Source: Bombardia bombarda (Eukaryota > Ascomycota > Sordariomycetes > Sordariales > Lasiosphaeriaceae). Taken from it: a DNA stretch of 64,000 nucleotides. Position numbers and translations under genes: made by a program. Shown piece after piece: positions 35,201-47,066 of this stretch. Location: assembly GCA_030512295.1 (NCBI GenBank), contig JAULSR010000001.1, positions 6,409,001 to 6,473,000 on the forward strand, given 5' to 3'. The first letter of the stretch is position 1; every line of letters starts with the position of its first letter. Under the pieces are notes generated by a model. The model saw only the letters and a list, made by a program, of their open reading frames with translations, searched no databases and was not told where the DNA came from.

Positions 35201-37928
35201 TGACGCAAACGAGGAAATCCGAAGGACCCCTCGCCTTGGCTGTGAATACAATACTGCTACTACTCCAATGCCGATCACCAACCGATACGGACACGAACGA
35301 AGAGAGCTCCCTCGCTCCCACCCTAGCGCAGACAAATGATGTCGTCTTGCAGCTATAAGACCCTGGATTGGCGGTCACTGAGCTCTATAGAGCTGCAAAC
35401 CTTTGGAAGGGGGATGATATCGACGGAAGGGTATGAGGGTAGCCTCGGCATTCTTGTGTGAGCTGTGTGTTGTGGTGAGGAAGGGTCATATGAGATGGCG
35501 TAGTGAGGGTGAGTGTGAAGCAAGCGGTGGTGTAGGTGGGCACGTGGTGAGGTATATTGGGTTCAGAACAGCTGGCAGGCAGATCATAGGTCATTTGGGA
35601 ACGAGATCCGTGTATGGCCATGAAGTGAAAGCCATGTGTTCTCTGTGCTACCTACAGAAGGCTTGACAGCATATAGTAGTTGGGGCTCTGTAACTGGGGT
35701 GTGTTTCATACCTAATATCACTCTACACAAAATCCACCCAAGTATCAATGTCCTCTCCCATGTCAAGCTGAAGGAAGCACAGATTCCCAATGCTTTATAA
35801 TGCCGCAAAAGCAAACAAAGCAACCGGAGCCGGGGCCGGCAGACAGACAGACAGACAACAGCAGGCGGGCTCGGCGGGGTTGACCTTCCCTCGCCTCTGC
35901 AGCAGTCCATTTGCAGTGAGTGTGCAGTGCAGTTTCTGCACCTAACCTGGCTCGAGCCTGGTTCAATTCGGAGGCGAAAAGGACAAGACGGGTCGGCCGG
36001 ACCAATGCAACACCAGGGCAGCTATCTATCTAGTATCACTCATCACCTCACCTGGATCTCTTAACACCGTTCTAAGAAAAAAAGTGTTCAAATTTCCCAA
36101 AATGGTTCTTCTCTAAAGGGAGGTCCGGAACCCGGATGCCCATCGGGGTTTCGGCATCTCGTCAGCCCAAAGCCCGACAGCGCGCCCCAAGACGCATCCA
36201 GGTCATCCCCAGCACGGAAGTCCAAGTGCAAACTCGATGGCGCGTATCGCATCATTTTTAAATCCATTTTATTAAGTGCACAGTTGCGGGGTGCAAATTT
36301 CATTCTTATGTTTCAGGAGTTTGATTGCTCGCTATCCTATGTATTTCCCCGGTCCGGGTATCCTGGTCCTAGAACCTGAGTGAGGTCTAGAACTTGACTG
36401 CCTAGCAGCAGATAAAGTAGAATCTAGATCGCGCAATACAGTGGTATCAAAATACAGAAGAAACCCCCAAAAATGCTCCGTATATGCCGCCGCCCGTCTC
36501 CATCTATCCGTGTATTTTCTCTCCTGACCAGCCGCTATTATATGATGAATCTATCCCAAGATACACATGAAAACAGTAGAAATAAATACCAGACCCCTCG
36601 CTCAATAAACAGCAAATTCCTTGTTGAGAAAGTCAAACAGGGACATCCGAAGAAAAGAAGAATCGGTCTCCAGCCAGGCAGCCAGGCCAGACCCGACCAG
36701 ACCATTACCCATCCCGCCGACCCGCCGGCGCGCGCCGTCGGTTTCTCTCAAAGGCGCTCTGACCCCACTGTATCAAGGCAGGTCGACGTCAGAGGCCTGA
36801 ACATGAGACAGGGGTGCGCAAAAGAGGACAGAGACAGAAGTGTGAAATAGAAAACCAAAGCGGGGTAGGGTGTAAGAGTGGTGGTTATTCCCGCGGGCCA
36901 AAGCCCATTGGCGGAAAAGGGTACCAAGGTAGCTGCCAAGGTCTGGACCGGTCTGCCGCCAGCAGCAGCAGCGCAGTGACGTCCGAAGATCCCGCATGTG
37001 TCTGGTGTAAGTGGTCCCTGTCGCTAATTGCCAATTTTGGTTGTTGTGTGTTGTGTGTGCGCGTTTCTCAACAGATCTGCTCTGAAAACGTGCAGTGAAT
37101 AGAGATGAATTGCATACATGCATGCAAGGGAGAAGAGATGGATGGATGGTAGCAGGTGACTTTTGGTTCTTGTGGACGTATATATCTGCAATAGCCGTAC
37201 AGACCAAACAAGACCCGCGGTCGAGATGCATCCATCAAGAATCCGTCGCCCACCAACACACAAACACGAGATTATCCTTCAACGTCGTAAGTGACCCAGA
37301 AAACAAATCCCGTAAACGGCTCTGACACAGCCCATGTATCCCCTCTTGTCGGTACACAAGCTGCTGCAATGCACGCCGGCCATGGCGATGCCTTCCACCT
37401 TGGGTTCCACAAAGCCAGCTTGTCTGTCTGGTCGATCCTGATCGACAGGCCCCGTGTGCCCGGGCACGACCGATGCAGAGTGGACAGCAATCCAGTGCGG
37501 GGAGAAGGAGGGCCAGGCCAGTGTGCATCATGTAAAATAATGATGCTCCGAATCAACAACGTCTGCGTCGTTATCCCCCACACACAGCACACCCAGGTCA
37601 CAATGAAGCCCACGTGTTGTAGCCCATTCGAGGACCCTGTGCAATCGACTAAAAGAGATAGAAGATATTGGTAGGAGCACGAATCGACCAGTGGTTTTCC
37701 AGAGCCATCGGAGGCTCATCGTATCGGATCATCCGAGTGATCGCAATTGGCGTAATAACTGTTCCGATCACGGTGATAATGGAAGCGGCGGCGGGGACGG
37801 CGGCAACATCATGGTTGTCGCATCTGCGGATGTTCGCAAAGATATAGGTGAATGTGGAGAGAGAGAGAAAGCGCAAATCCTCTAACAATTCCCGGACTTT
37901 CGGCCCCGACTGTCGTTTGCCTTCCCTT
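32257..37928. other. Gene-poor region between pri2 and the CxxC protein gene
   Basis: The 5.7 kb holds the pri2 3' region and many short frames, none with a recognisable motif. The longest, 33375-33959 (+, 194 codons), has a hydrophobic start but then low-complexity Pro/Ser/Thr text. A GACA tract is at about 35845-35858, a CTACTGCTACTA repeat near 33805-33830, and telomere-like GGGTTAGGGTT occurs at about 35099-35109. I found no RNA gene that I can support. Confidence 0.45.
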
Positions 37929-38201
37929 TCACTTATAGCCAACCATCTTGGCGCACCGGTTGCAGTAGTAGATGTTTGTTCCGATTTGCACCATGCCCGA
38001 CGAGCTGGGGTGGTCCGTCGACGTGATCTCCTCGGCACGGGCGCACCTTAGGCAGCGCAGCGTGGAAACCTGGACGGGGGTCTGCGAGGAGCCCATGCTG
38101 TAGCCCGAGACGGAGGAGAGGTCCGAGTCGGATGCAGAGTAAGAGGAGGATGCCGACGAGGACGAGCCGAGATATTGGGCCTTCGGGCGGTGGGACGACA
38201 T
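37929..38201 (-). CDS. Small protein with two CxxC pairs (putative zinc-binding), conserved-type hypothetical
   Basis: A single frame of 90 residues starts at the ATG at 38201; an upstream in-frame ATG at 38237 would add MAVTALLFPSSI. The N-terminal half is Ser/Tyr-rich and probably disordered. The C-terminal half has LRCLRCARAEE (Cys50, Cys53) and YYCNRCAKMVGYK (Cys80, Cys83), spaced like a four-cysteine zinc ribbon. Short proteins ending in a YYCxRCAKMVGYK-type motif are, to my recollection, common in Pezizomycotina, but no function is known to me. Internal start was preferred because MSSHRPK is the usual type of opening. The gene is isolated, with several kb of gene-poor DNA on both sides. 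Confidence 0.7.
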   Translation of the reverse strand: MSSHRPKAQYLGSSSSASSSYSASDSDLSSVSGYSMGSSQTPVQVSTLRCLRCARAEEITSTDHPSSSGMVQIGTNIYYCNRCAKMVGYK

Positions 38202-41200
38202 GATGGATGATGGGAAGAGGAGAGCAGTCACGGCCACTGAAATAGACAGGTAGACGAAGGAGGTCGCGAAGTTGATTGTAGGCGAATGATTGATCGTTCG
38301 CTATAGAAGACGAATAGAAACCATTGGTGGGTGATGGCGTTGAGAGAATTTAGATCTCGAGCGCGTTCTTCAGTCAGATGTTATGTGTCGAAAAAGAGTC
38401 GATGGTTATTGAAGTTCGGATGTTGGTGGTGAACGGGGCCAGCTCAGGACTTTGTATGTCGAGGGGTGTGTGACGCCGACCGACAGGGTGCCAGGCGCCA
38501 TCCAGGTTGTAGCATGTCAGGCAGGTATGAGGTGGGTCACTTGCTGGGTTACCTTCGTACAAAGCCCGAGGTTGCCAGGGAGAAGGAGCGAGGGCAGGGG
38601 AAGACAGTGCGATTCCGTGCCGCACTTTACGCTACTTACGACGACGAGATACTTTTCTGACCAGGCTTGCAGGGGTTAAGGGACGGCAGCTGCGCAGTAC
38701 CTAGCATTTCGGTACAGACATATGAAACCACGCTTAAATGCTACCTAGTAAATACGCTACGTACCTATTAGGGAACACAGGTACGTACACAGATACTGTA
38801 CCGAGCTCTTCGTACCCTGTACCTTTTTCATTGGCGGTAGTTGGGTAGAAATGAAATGCATATTCTTAATCACTGAGTATGCAGGTAGACGGACGGATAC
38901 TCCGAAATGGCGAAATCCACTTCCAAAGAAGCCATCTTACTATTGCTTCCAATCCAATTCCTGTGCATGTGCTAAGGCAATAGACAGTATCCATTCTCGC
39001 GGATAGCCTGGCAGCGGCATACTCAACGGGCTGTAACGGGCTGTTGTTGGAGGTTGACGGTGAGCCATCATATGATGTCTTGGCGCGGTGCGTGACATCG
39101 TGACCCTATGTGCACAGTATGGCCGCGTGCCTCAAGCAATGCAGTGCATGCAGCATGCACTATTACCTTACTTGACTTCAACTCTCCCTACATATCTACA
39201 CGATAAGTGACAGCGCGAGATATTCGCTGAATTAGTGTAGGTGTGTGCTGGGTTACTGGTGGTTGTTCCATGTGGCTGGTCATGCTCAGACCTCCAAGTG
39301 TGCTCTATTGAGGCAGGTAGGCCGACCAACTCTGGCGTCATCACTAGATGGACCTTTCGTCAGAGGATGTGAGCAGTGAGCGGCGGTCAGGAAATTGGCT
39401 GACTGACTGTCAAAGCCGTTGGGAGGATTCAATCGGTTTACTGCATCCTGACCAGACACCCGTTTGGCCCGCAAATCCGCCAGTTCACTGACTGACTGAT
39501 CCAACTCACAAATCTCGATCTCAGCCAGTCAGTGGATTCGCGTTGTGCATGCATTCTTTTTCTTAAAAGAGTGTCGCGGGACCCACCTGGACCAGAGGGA
39601 GGTGACCACAGCCTAGTCCCGTTTTGAGCTACTTTGATGGTTTTTGGATGTTGTCTCGATGTTGAATGGCTCGAGAATGGCCGCATGCTCCGCTCCTTTG
39701 ACATCAAAAGCATGACGACTATGACCTCTGTCCTCTGAGTTGCGAGCATTGTGAGTGATGCGAGCTTTCTCCAGTCCTTCATTACAAGCTCTCCACGAAA
39801 GCTACGGAGATGTAAGAATGCCAAGATATGGTGATTCTCCACGTTCTGAGCTTTACATAAGACGACAAGAGGCCAAGAGAAACCGAGCAATATCTCCTCA
39901 AAATTTTAAAACTGTGACAGCCCGGCCCTGAAAAATCGGACATTTTGCCGGGGCTGTAGTCCCTGGGGAAATCCCTATGCAGGGGTTCAGTTGTCATCGC
40001 GAGACTTATCGGCGATTTCTCGATCAAGAGCTGAAAATGTCTTGTTATTCCAGTGGGTCGCCGTTGCTGCTAGCAATCAAATGCGGTACCTACCGTTTCA
40101 ACCGTCATTAAATAAGGTACCTAGGTAGTGTGAGTCCACTCGCTCAGGACCAGCTCCCATCTTTCCTGCCAAGGCCGGCAAGGGAAAGAAAACCGATCCA
40201 ACCGTCATCCCGAACGGCCATCTTGTTGAAAAGCCTCGTTACATTCATAAGCTGATGCCGCTCCTCAGAGCAAATTCGGTCATTTCATTAAAAGGTGGTT
40301 AGGTAATTGCGAGGTAAGTCCCATGTACTTGCCTGTTATTACCTCTATCTTAAACCCAACACACATGCGCGAGCGCACACACACAAACTATTCTCATTGA
40401 GTGCATCTTTGGACGATCACAGCCTGACTACCCATCTGTAGTGTACATTCAGTTGAGCCCAAGATGTGAAGTTGCGGTACATAACATGTTTCTCTCTCAC
40501 AAATCCCCATACTCCGCTCCTGTTCTAGACCAAAACCCATCCAGACGCGAATTAAGGCTCGGGGAGTGATCCATACCATGTCCACCACCCACCCACACTC
40601 CCACAGCCCCAAGACTTTTTGGCTAGCAAGCAGCAGGCCAAAGTGGTCGCCGCTGCCCAATTAAGCCTTGCCGTGGGTGAAGATGACGCTGGCGGCGAGC
40701 GGTCTCTCTCTCCCAATGTGCACCCCCCAATTGTGGGGGATGGCAATCCGCTCTTCTCCATCATTTCCCGACCCAATTTGAAAAGCACAAGATGTAATAT
40801 GCGCACATTGCTGTCCTTGTCCACAATGTCACCCGAATGTCTTCCATGTCGTGTCTCGTGACTCTTGTTTCGAGTCTGGGTACGACCGTACGGACATAGA
40901 CAGTAATGTGCAGGAGCTATTCGTACAGACATGTCTCGACAGAATAGGAAGCAGCCAGGGACCCTGAGTGAAGTGAGCGATCCTTCTTGGCCATTTCCCC
41001 TCTTTCTCCTCCATCATGAAATTTCAAGTTCGACCAAACAGTCGGTGGGCGGCCGAAACATGATCGATGCGCGAACGAGACACGTCGGGTGTTCTAGGCG
41101 ACAACCACGAAACCACTAGAACCACCTAGCATTTGGCTTCTTCGATTGAATCGATATGGAACGGAAACCCTGTTGGTCGGCTTCTTCCGGTAGGCCAGGC

Positions 41201-44200
41201 CAAATGATAGTCACTCTTCGCTACCTTTCCAATCCTTACGGTCGCCTCCTTGATGTAGATCATCCGCCGCATCGGATTTGTGAGTCTTTCATCGACTGAA
41301 GATGAACACGCGGGCTCGCTCTTGAGACTCCATATTCAGTCCAACTACTAATTATTCAGCTCATAGGCAGATGCGTTCACACACTCGCTCGGCCTTAGTG
41401 CTTCAGGAGCTGCAATAGCACGCGCTTGCATATCACATATGGGCACCACCAACCATCCCCGCACTTAGACTGAGGCACGTTCGAGGCAAGCTCTCCAGCC
41501 AGGTTGTCGCGCAGCCCGTGGATGGTGTGATGATTGCCACCCATCACCACTCTGCTAAGTTGAGTCGATGATGCCCAACACTCAATGCAGAACTCAACCC
41601 AGCGATCAAGACGCCATGAAAACAGAAGATCCGCGACTCACCATATTGACGCGCGTTTGTTTCGTCTGTCTTGTTTGTCTACATCAAATTGCACTTCCCG
41701 CGCCTTTGTTCCATCGAGATCAGCCGCCTCGCATTAGGACGAGAAGATCAGCGATCTCGATGTGCATCATTCCAGGTCTTCCCTCTTATCTCCCATGTCC
41801 TCCTGCCGCCAATCATTTTTCGTCGAGGGGTTGAGTTGAGATACCAAGCCTCTGAGAACTACACACACAGTACGAATGTTTAGTACTTTTTTTTTTTTGA
41901 TGAAAATCCCAAAACCCGTTCGACCCGTTCGTTCGGATATCCGCCTTACCTATTGAACATCATCTCCCTTCCCATCCTTCCTTGTTATTATCACCTGTTC
42001 GATCCCAAACATCTCGATGCTATTTTACATTCCCGGTTCGCTCGCTATCGCCCTACCAAGCCCCAGCCGTTGGGCCGCGATTGGTGATCAGCACCTGTTC
42101 GTTCCGAAGCTTCCCCCTGGAACCACACTTCTTTCAGTTGCCTTTTAGTCCCAAGTAGTTCTCGGGATCCAAGCACCTGAACCCACTTTACTCCCCGACG
42201 AGATCAAAAACAGACCATGCCGTACTGTCCCCCACTGCGATCGACACCGCTTCGTGCCATTTGATAGTCGATCGATCGGAAGTTACGCCTTGTCATCAAA
42301 CTTCTGGAAGAAAAGGCCCCTGCCAATCTTGAGCCTCACAGCTGGGGTTTAATGCTGCAATTTGGCCGAGCATGCTTGGCTTTGGATGCGATTTGCTCGG
42401 TTACAGCGTGATGCTCTGGAGATTATCTTAGGCTTGTTTTCAAAGATGAAGCACCCACTGTCCGATCTTCCAGGGCCATTCTCAAAAAAAAATTTCCCTC
42501 TGAAAGAGTCACAACTGCTCATGCCACGCACGGCTGGGTGCTACTGCTTCTGTTAGACTAAGTGGCCAATGGCCACGGAGTCTACCAAGCCGAATTCGGG
42601 CAATTCAACTCGTGCATGCATGAGGACATGTGGGTTTTCTGACCATTTTTCTTCTCGACACTTCTTCGTGTTTACTGTCCAGCGCGGTTCGCGATGCACC
42701 GCGATGTGTTCCCAAAATGACACGTTTTCCGAACAATATCCTGTGAGGATCGGAACGTGATGCACGCGGGCAAACCCTCCCGTGGGGGTGGATGGTCATT
42801 GATGTTACGAGATATTGGAAAAAGTGATGGTTACCTCGACGGAACCGAGGCTTGATGCCCCCAACCCATCCCATCCCATTCCATCTCCGAGCATGCCGTG
42901 CCCCCTCTCATTCCCATTGGGCTATTAATGCTGCAGAAACTCGAACCTTTTGCAGAAAGAGCATAAATCTCTCTCTCCTACCAATGCCAGAGGGTCGGCT
43001 GAGTGGTAGTGCTTAATTAGAATATCGACGGGCATCCCGGCAGACGCGTATAATGTAGCATTTGTACGAGAGCCAGATGGTGTATCTGCTGTGTGAGGTA
43101 TCATATTCAAAGGGCTGGTAGTTTGGGAAAGTCCGTCTGCGACTGACTGATAAATGCATCCATCCATGCAGGCCGTTCTTAGTGCCTACGTACTGCGGGG
43201 CTGTGACAGGCTTACGTTAGAAGTTCAAGTCAACGGGAGCTCGGTAAATCGCGGTAAAAGCTTTGCAACAACGAACACCAGATAGATAAACATAGAAAAT
43301 GAGAGAATGATCAGACTGTCTGTTGCATTAAAATAGTCAGTCGAGTCCAGATGTATCCCACTAGCCGAATTCTGTGGTCCTTAGGTGAGAAAATGGTACT
43401 CTCGTGGGTCTGACTGAGCATCTGAGATGCAGTCAACAACTACCAAATTACCCTCCCTTACTTATCTCACGATCTATATCCGCATCAACTTCAACGCACA
43501 TGACTGCCAGTATTTTAGCCCAAACCCCTCTGTTTCTACGTTGCTTAGAAGGAGTGTCAATGGCTAAGGTAAAAGAGGAGAAGTTAGGTCAGAATACTTT
43601 TATTGGCGTAGAGTAACTGTGATCGTGTTTCTGAAAGGAAAAAGCAACCAGGTGCTTAACTTCTGGGTACCAGACTCTCTCTCCTTCCTCCCTCCTTCCG
43701 CCCAAGTACACACACTCACACACATGCTCCACCACCTCCTCTGCAAACTAAGACTCTATTTGATCATGATCTCTAAAAAGAAGAGAAAATAGTGCTATAG
43801 CAAGGTGACTCGCACCAAGCCGAAGTCAAGAATGAGACGGTATTCAAGAAGGGCAAAAATCATCTTTCCATTCCTATCTTATCTCCTCTTCTCTTTTCCT
43901 AAGTACCCTATCCCATCTCATCCTATCTCACCCACCACCCTTCTTCTTTCATCCCTACCTAACTGTCCCCCTCTCTCACCCTCCAACCCCCACCTTATCT
44001 CACCACTCCATACATACTTGCTTGTTGCTTGCTTGCTTCTTTCCACAGATTGATAAACCTATGTAACAAATAATAATGATAAAAACGAAACGCCATCCCC
44101 CCCACCCCCAAAACTCCTCCTTTCTCGAGACCTTGCTAGGCTGATTGATAAAACGGCAAAAGAACAGCAGAAGCCAGATGGATGAACATAGAAACAGAAA

Positions 44201-45226
44201 CAAAACAAAGGAACAACGAAAGGCGTAGCACGGATCCAGACAGGGAGAAAAGAAAAAGGGAGAAAAAACGAAAACCAATGAAGGACAACCTCTGCTCTGC
44301 TTTATATAAAAAAAAAGAAATTATACAGGTATAATGTAAAATAATGGGCCATATTTGTTTGTATGCACATTTCTGGCAGCCAGCTGGCCATCTTCCTCTG
44401 CTTCGTCCTCCATTCTCCAAGAAGAGCAGCCAAATTGTGTGTGTGTGTGTGTATGTGTGTGTGTGGTGAGTAATGGTGCAGACATGTATAGTCCCCCTCT
44501 CCGTTATGCATACCAAACCATCCCCTTCTCTCCTTTGCTTACTGGCAGCAATGGTGCTGACATAACCCCTCCTAATGTTACTCCATCTGCGGGACGGGCG
44601 ATGTTAACGCCATGAGAGGCGAAATGATGGGACAGGTGCCATGTAGAGTACCAAACAAGATAGGAAATACGGAATGAATGAATAGAGCGGTCTGTCTCGA
44701 GGTAGCAAGACCTCAGAAGCTGGATATATTTCATGTTTCCATTTTAGGAAAAGGTTGTGTACTTCATTTTATCCATCCATGATGTCTGTATGAGGCTCAA
44801 AGGCGCGACAGGAGAAGAGGGGGGGGGATATCTGGTAATTGAAGTACGTAATGACAAAAAAGAAATGATGATGATGATGTCGAGAGTCTCAGCAGACGCC
44901 ACGATGCTTAAAAGCAAGTGGTAGGTGATGCGCGTGATTACTGCGAATCGCATAGTTTGAATGATAAATCCACCTGGTACACACATATATGTAGGTCGAA
45001 GATGTCTTTTCTCCAGACCATTTTGGTGACCAGGGAGGGCTATTAGAAAGATTGAACAAGGAGAACACGCACAATGAGCCAAGTTGTGGGATATCGGATA
45101 GTTCTGTTGTAATGTTGGTAGCAGGATGTAGCGCTACAGCTGGTTTTTGGACGCCTTCATGCTCGACACGAAGGACCCTACCAGCTTCGTCATTCTCGGC
45201 TTATCCCTGAAGCACGAAAGAAGCCT
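38202..45226. other. Long gene-poor region between the CxxC gene and teaR
   Basis: About 7 kb has no frame I can defend. The longest frame, 39438-39890 on - (150 codons), has no motif. Short repeats include CTGACTGACTG words around 39400-39540, a CA/GT tract near 44435-44466, and pyrimidine-rich TCCCATCTCATCC repeats at about 43900-43950. ACCTAGGT-type palindromes occur at about 40121. The part 44.0-45.1 kb is A+T-richer and may be the teaR 3' region. Undetected genes with many short exons or non-coding RNAs cannot be excluded. Confidence 0.45.
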
Positions 45227-47066
45227 TCACATGACTATGCAGCACCCACAGCCGCCGCCGCTCTTCTTCTGTGGTATCTCCGCAGTCGGCTCCGGCCGCC
45301 TCGTCGGTGGCTGCGCGGGCTGGGGCGGTGGCTGTGAAGGTGTTCTAGGACTGGGCAACGGGCTCATTCCCCGTTTGTCCGAGATCCTAGGCATAGTCGA
45401 GTACGATCCTGTTCTCCCCGGGCCCGCCGGCAGTCCTGTCAGGGATGGACTCTTGCTGGATTCCGTCTTGAGCGGCCAATCAGTCTGTTCTTCGTCTTCG
45501 TGCTCGCCTTCCTCCTTCTCTGCCGCCGCGGGGTCGAACTCCGGAGGCTTGAGGAAGCCATCATCGGTGAGCGGCCTAAACTCTTTGTCGTAAACGCTGC
45601 CAAACTTGCCCTCCCGCTCCCATCTCTCTTGCTGCAACCGCTTTGCTACAGTCGGAAGCAGTTGCTGGTCGGGTGGTAGGCGGGGATCTGGGCGGTAAGC
45701 TGAGACCATCCACGGCGGTTCGCCCTCCATCTGTTTGCTGGTCGAGCCGAAAGACAGCTCCCGTTCACCGGATCTCGTCGTCGGCCGCGTTGCTCCTCCA
45801 CTGCTAGTCGTTGAGTCCTTGCTTGGCCCGCCTCGGGTTCTCGGCCGGCCAGCGGCGCCGTTGGCTGGCTTTGGACCTGATCCTTTCCTACCCCCAGGAA
45901 GTGGGGGGTTTGTGGTTTTTCTCGGAGAAGTTTCGGCTCTTCTAGTTTGCTGCCCGGTTGGATATGTGGCACCTCCATTTATCGTGGGTTTCCCGATGCT
46001 ACCGCTACTTCCCCGCGTTTTCGGATAGTGTATCGTCTCGTCCTCGCCGGGGCTACCGTCGCGCTTTCGGATCAGAAGTGTGTCTCGTTCCAAGTGCTCG
46101 CTTGGTATGGGGACAGGACTGAGCTTTGCCAGCGGTATCCGGGACGAGCCTCTCACGGCGCCAGCGGGGACAAAATAGTCGTCATCATCCTCAGCAATCT
46201 CGTCAGGATGCCTCAGGTCCCAGCCGGGCGTTGAGCCCGACGCCACGTCCGGGGACCTAGAGTCTCCTGCAATTGCCGAGTTCTTCCTCGACCTTGAACC
46301 CAGGTGCTCCCTGCCTTGGCCATTTAGTTTGTCCTGGCTCTGATCTCGCCTTCCCCCTCGGTTCTGGCTCTTGGACCTCGCCCTTTCTCTTGCCCTTGGC
46401 AGATAGAGCCCGGCAGCCTGTAGTTCCTCGCTCTCTATCTTGGCCAGCTTGTCTCGGTGGATCCATTTCGAGTTTTCCTCGGGATCGGAGCTGCCGGCGT
46501 TCATGTCATTCAGCGTTCTTTTGGGCGCATCTTCGGCTCGCTCCCCCACTTTTGCGCCGCCGTAGAGGTCCAGTAGGCTGTCGGCGGGACTTGCGTTGTC
46601 CTTGATGCCCCGAGCCTTGACATCCTTCTGGTGGGGTGGTGACAGATAGCTGTGCTCGGGGTTCCGCGCCTTCATCTCTGAGGCGTTGCTCTGTTTTCGC
46701 GACGGCGGGTGCGGATACGGGTCCATATCGGAGTGGGCGCCGAACTGTGATGTCTGGGCAGTCCGACCAGGCGGATATGCGTTTTCATCGTTCGCTAGCG
46801 AGTTGTTGTTGTGTAAAGGCTGCTAAAGACGGGAGGTAGCATCAGCACTGGTTCGCGTTTGGCCCCTCGTGACTGCGGGCTCAAAGGTGCAGGACGCATC
46901 TGGACAAAAAGCGCGTCTCTTTCTCACAGGACGCGGTGGGAAAACAGGGACAAAGGCAGAAGAAGCTCACCTCTGAATGTGACATGGAAACGTCCCACGG
47001 GTAGGCCGTCCCATGGGAACTGGCGGGCGGCGTCAAAGTGGTTGCCGTCTGGGACACAGCCGCCAT
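45227..47066 (-). CDS. teaR: TeaR-like prenylated receptor for the cell-end marker TeaA
   Basis: Exon 1 (47066-46971) codes MAAVSQTATTLTPPASSHGT and 12 more residues; exon 2 (46819-45227) codes the rest, about 562 residues in total. The intron starts GTGAGC and ends in a tandem acceptor TAGCAG, so one Gln may be optional. The protein is hydrophilic and Pro/Ser/Arg/Gly-rich throughout, with one more ordered patch near residues 400-450 (DPRLPPDQQLLPTVAKRLQQ, then ERWEREGKFGSVYDKEFRPL). It ends GGGCGCCIVM, a CaaX box for prenylation with neighbouring cysteines for palmitoylation. This layout is that of Aspergillus TeaR and fission yeast Mod5, membrane-anchored proteins at hyphal tips that hold the microtubule-delivered marker TeaA/Tea1 and so keep growth polarised. 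Confidence 0.78.

Noticed and set aside
35945..35985. GGTTCAATTC resembling a tRNA B box
   Set aside because: No matching A box, anticodon stem or acceptor stem can be drawn around it.
37649..38038. 129-codon - strand frame overlapping the CxxC protein gene
   Set aside because: It is in another frame of the same strand and lacks the conserved cysteine pairs; judged a shadow.
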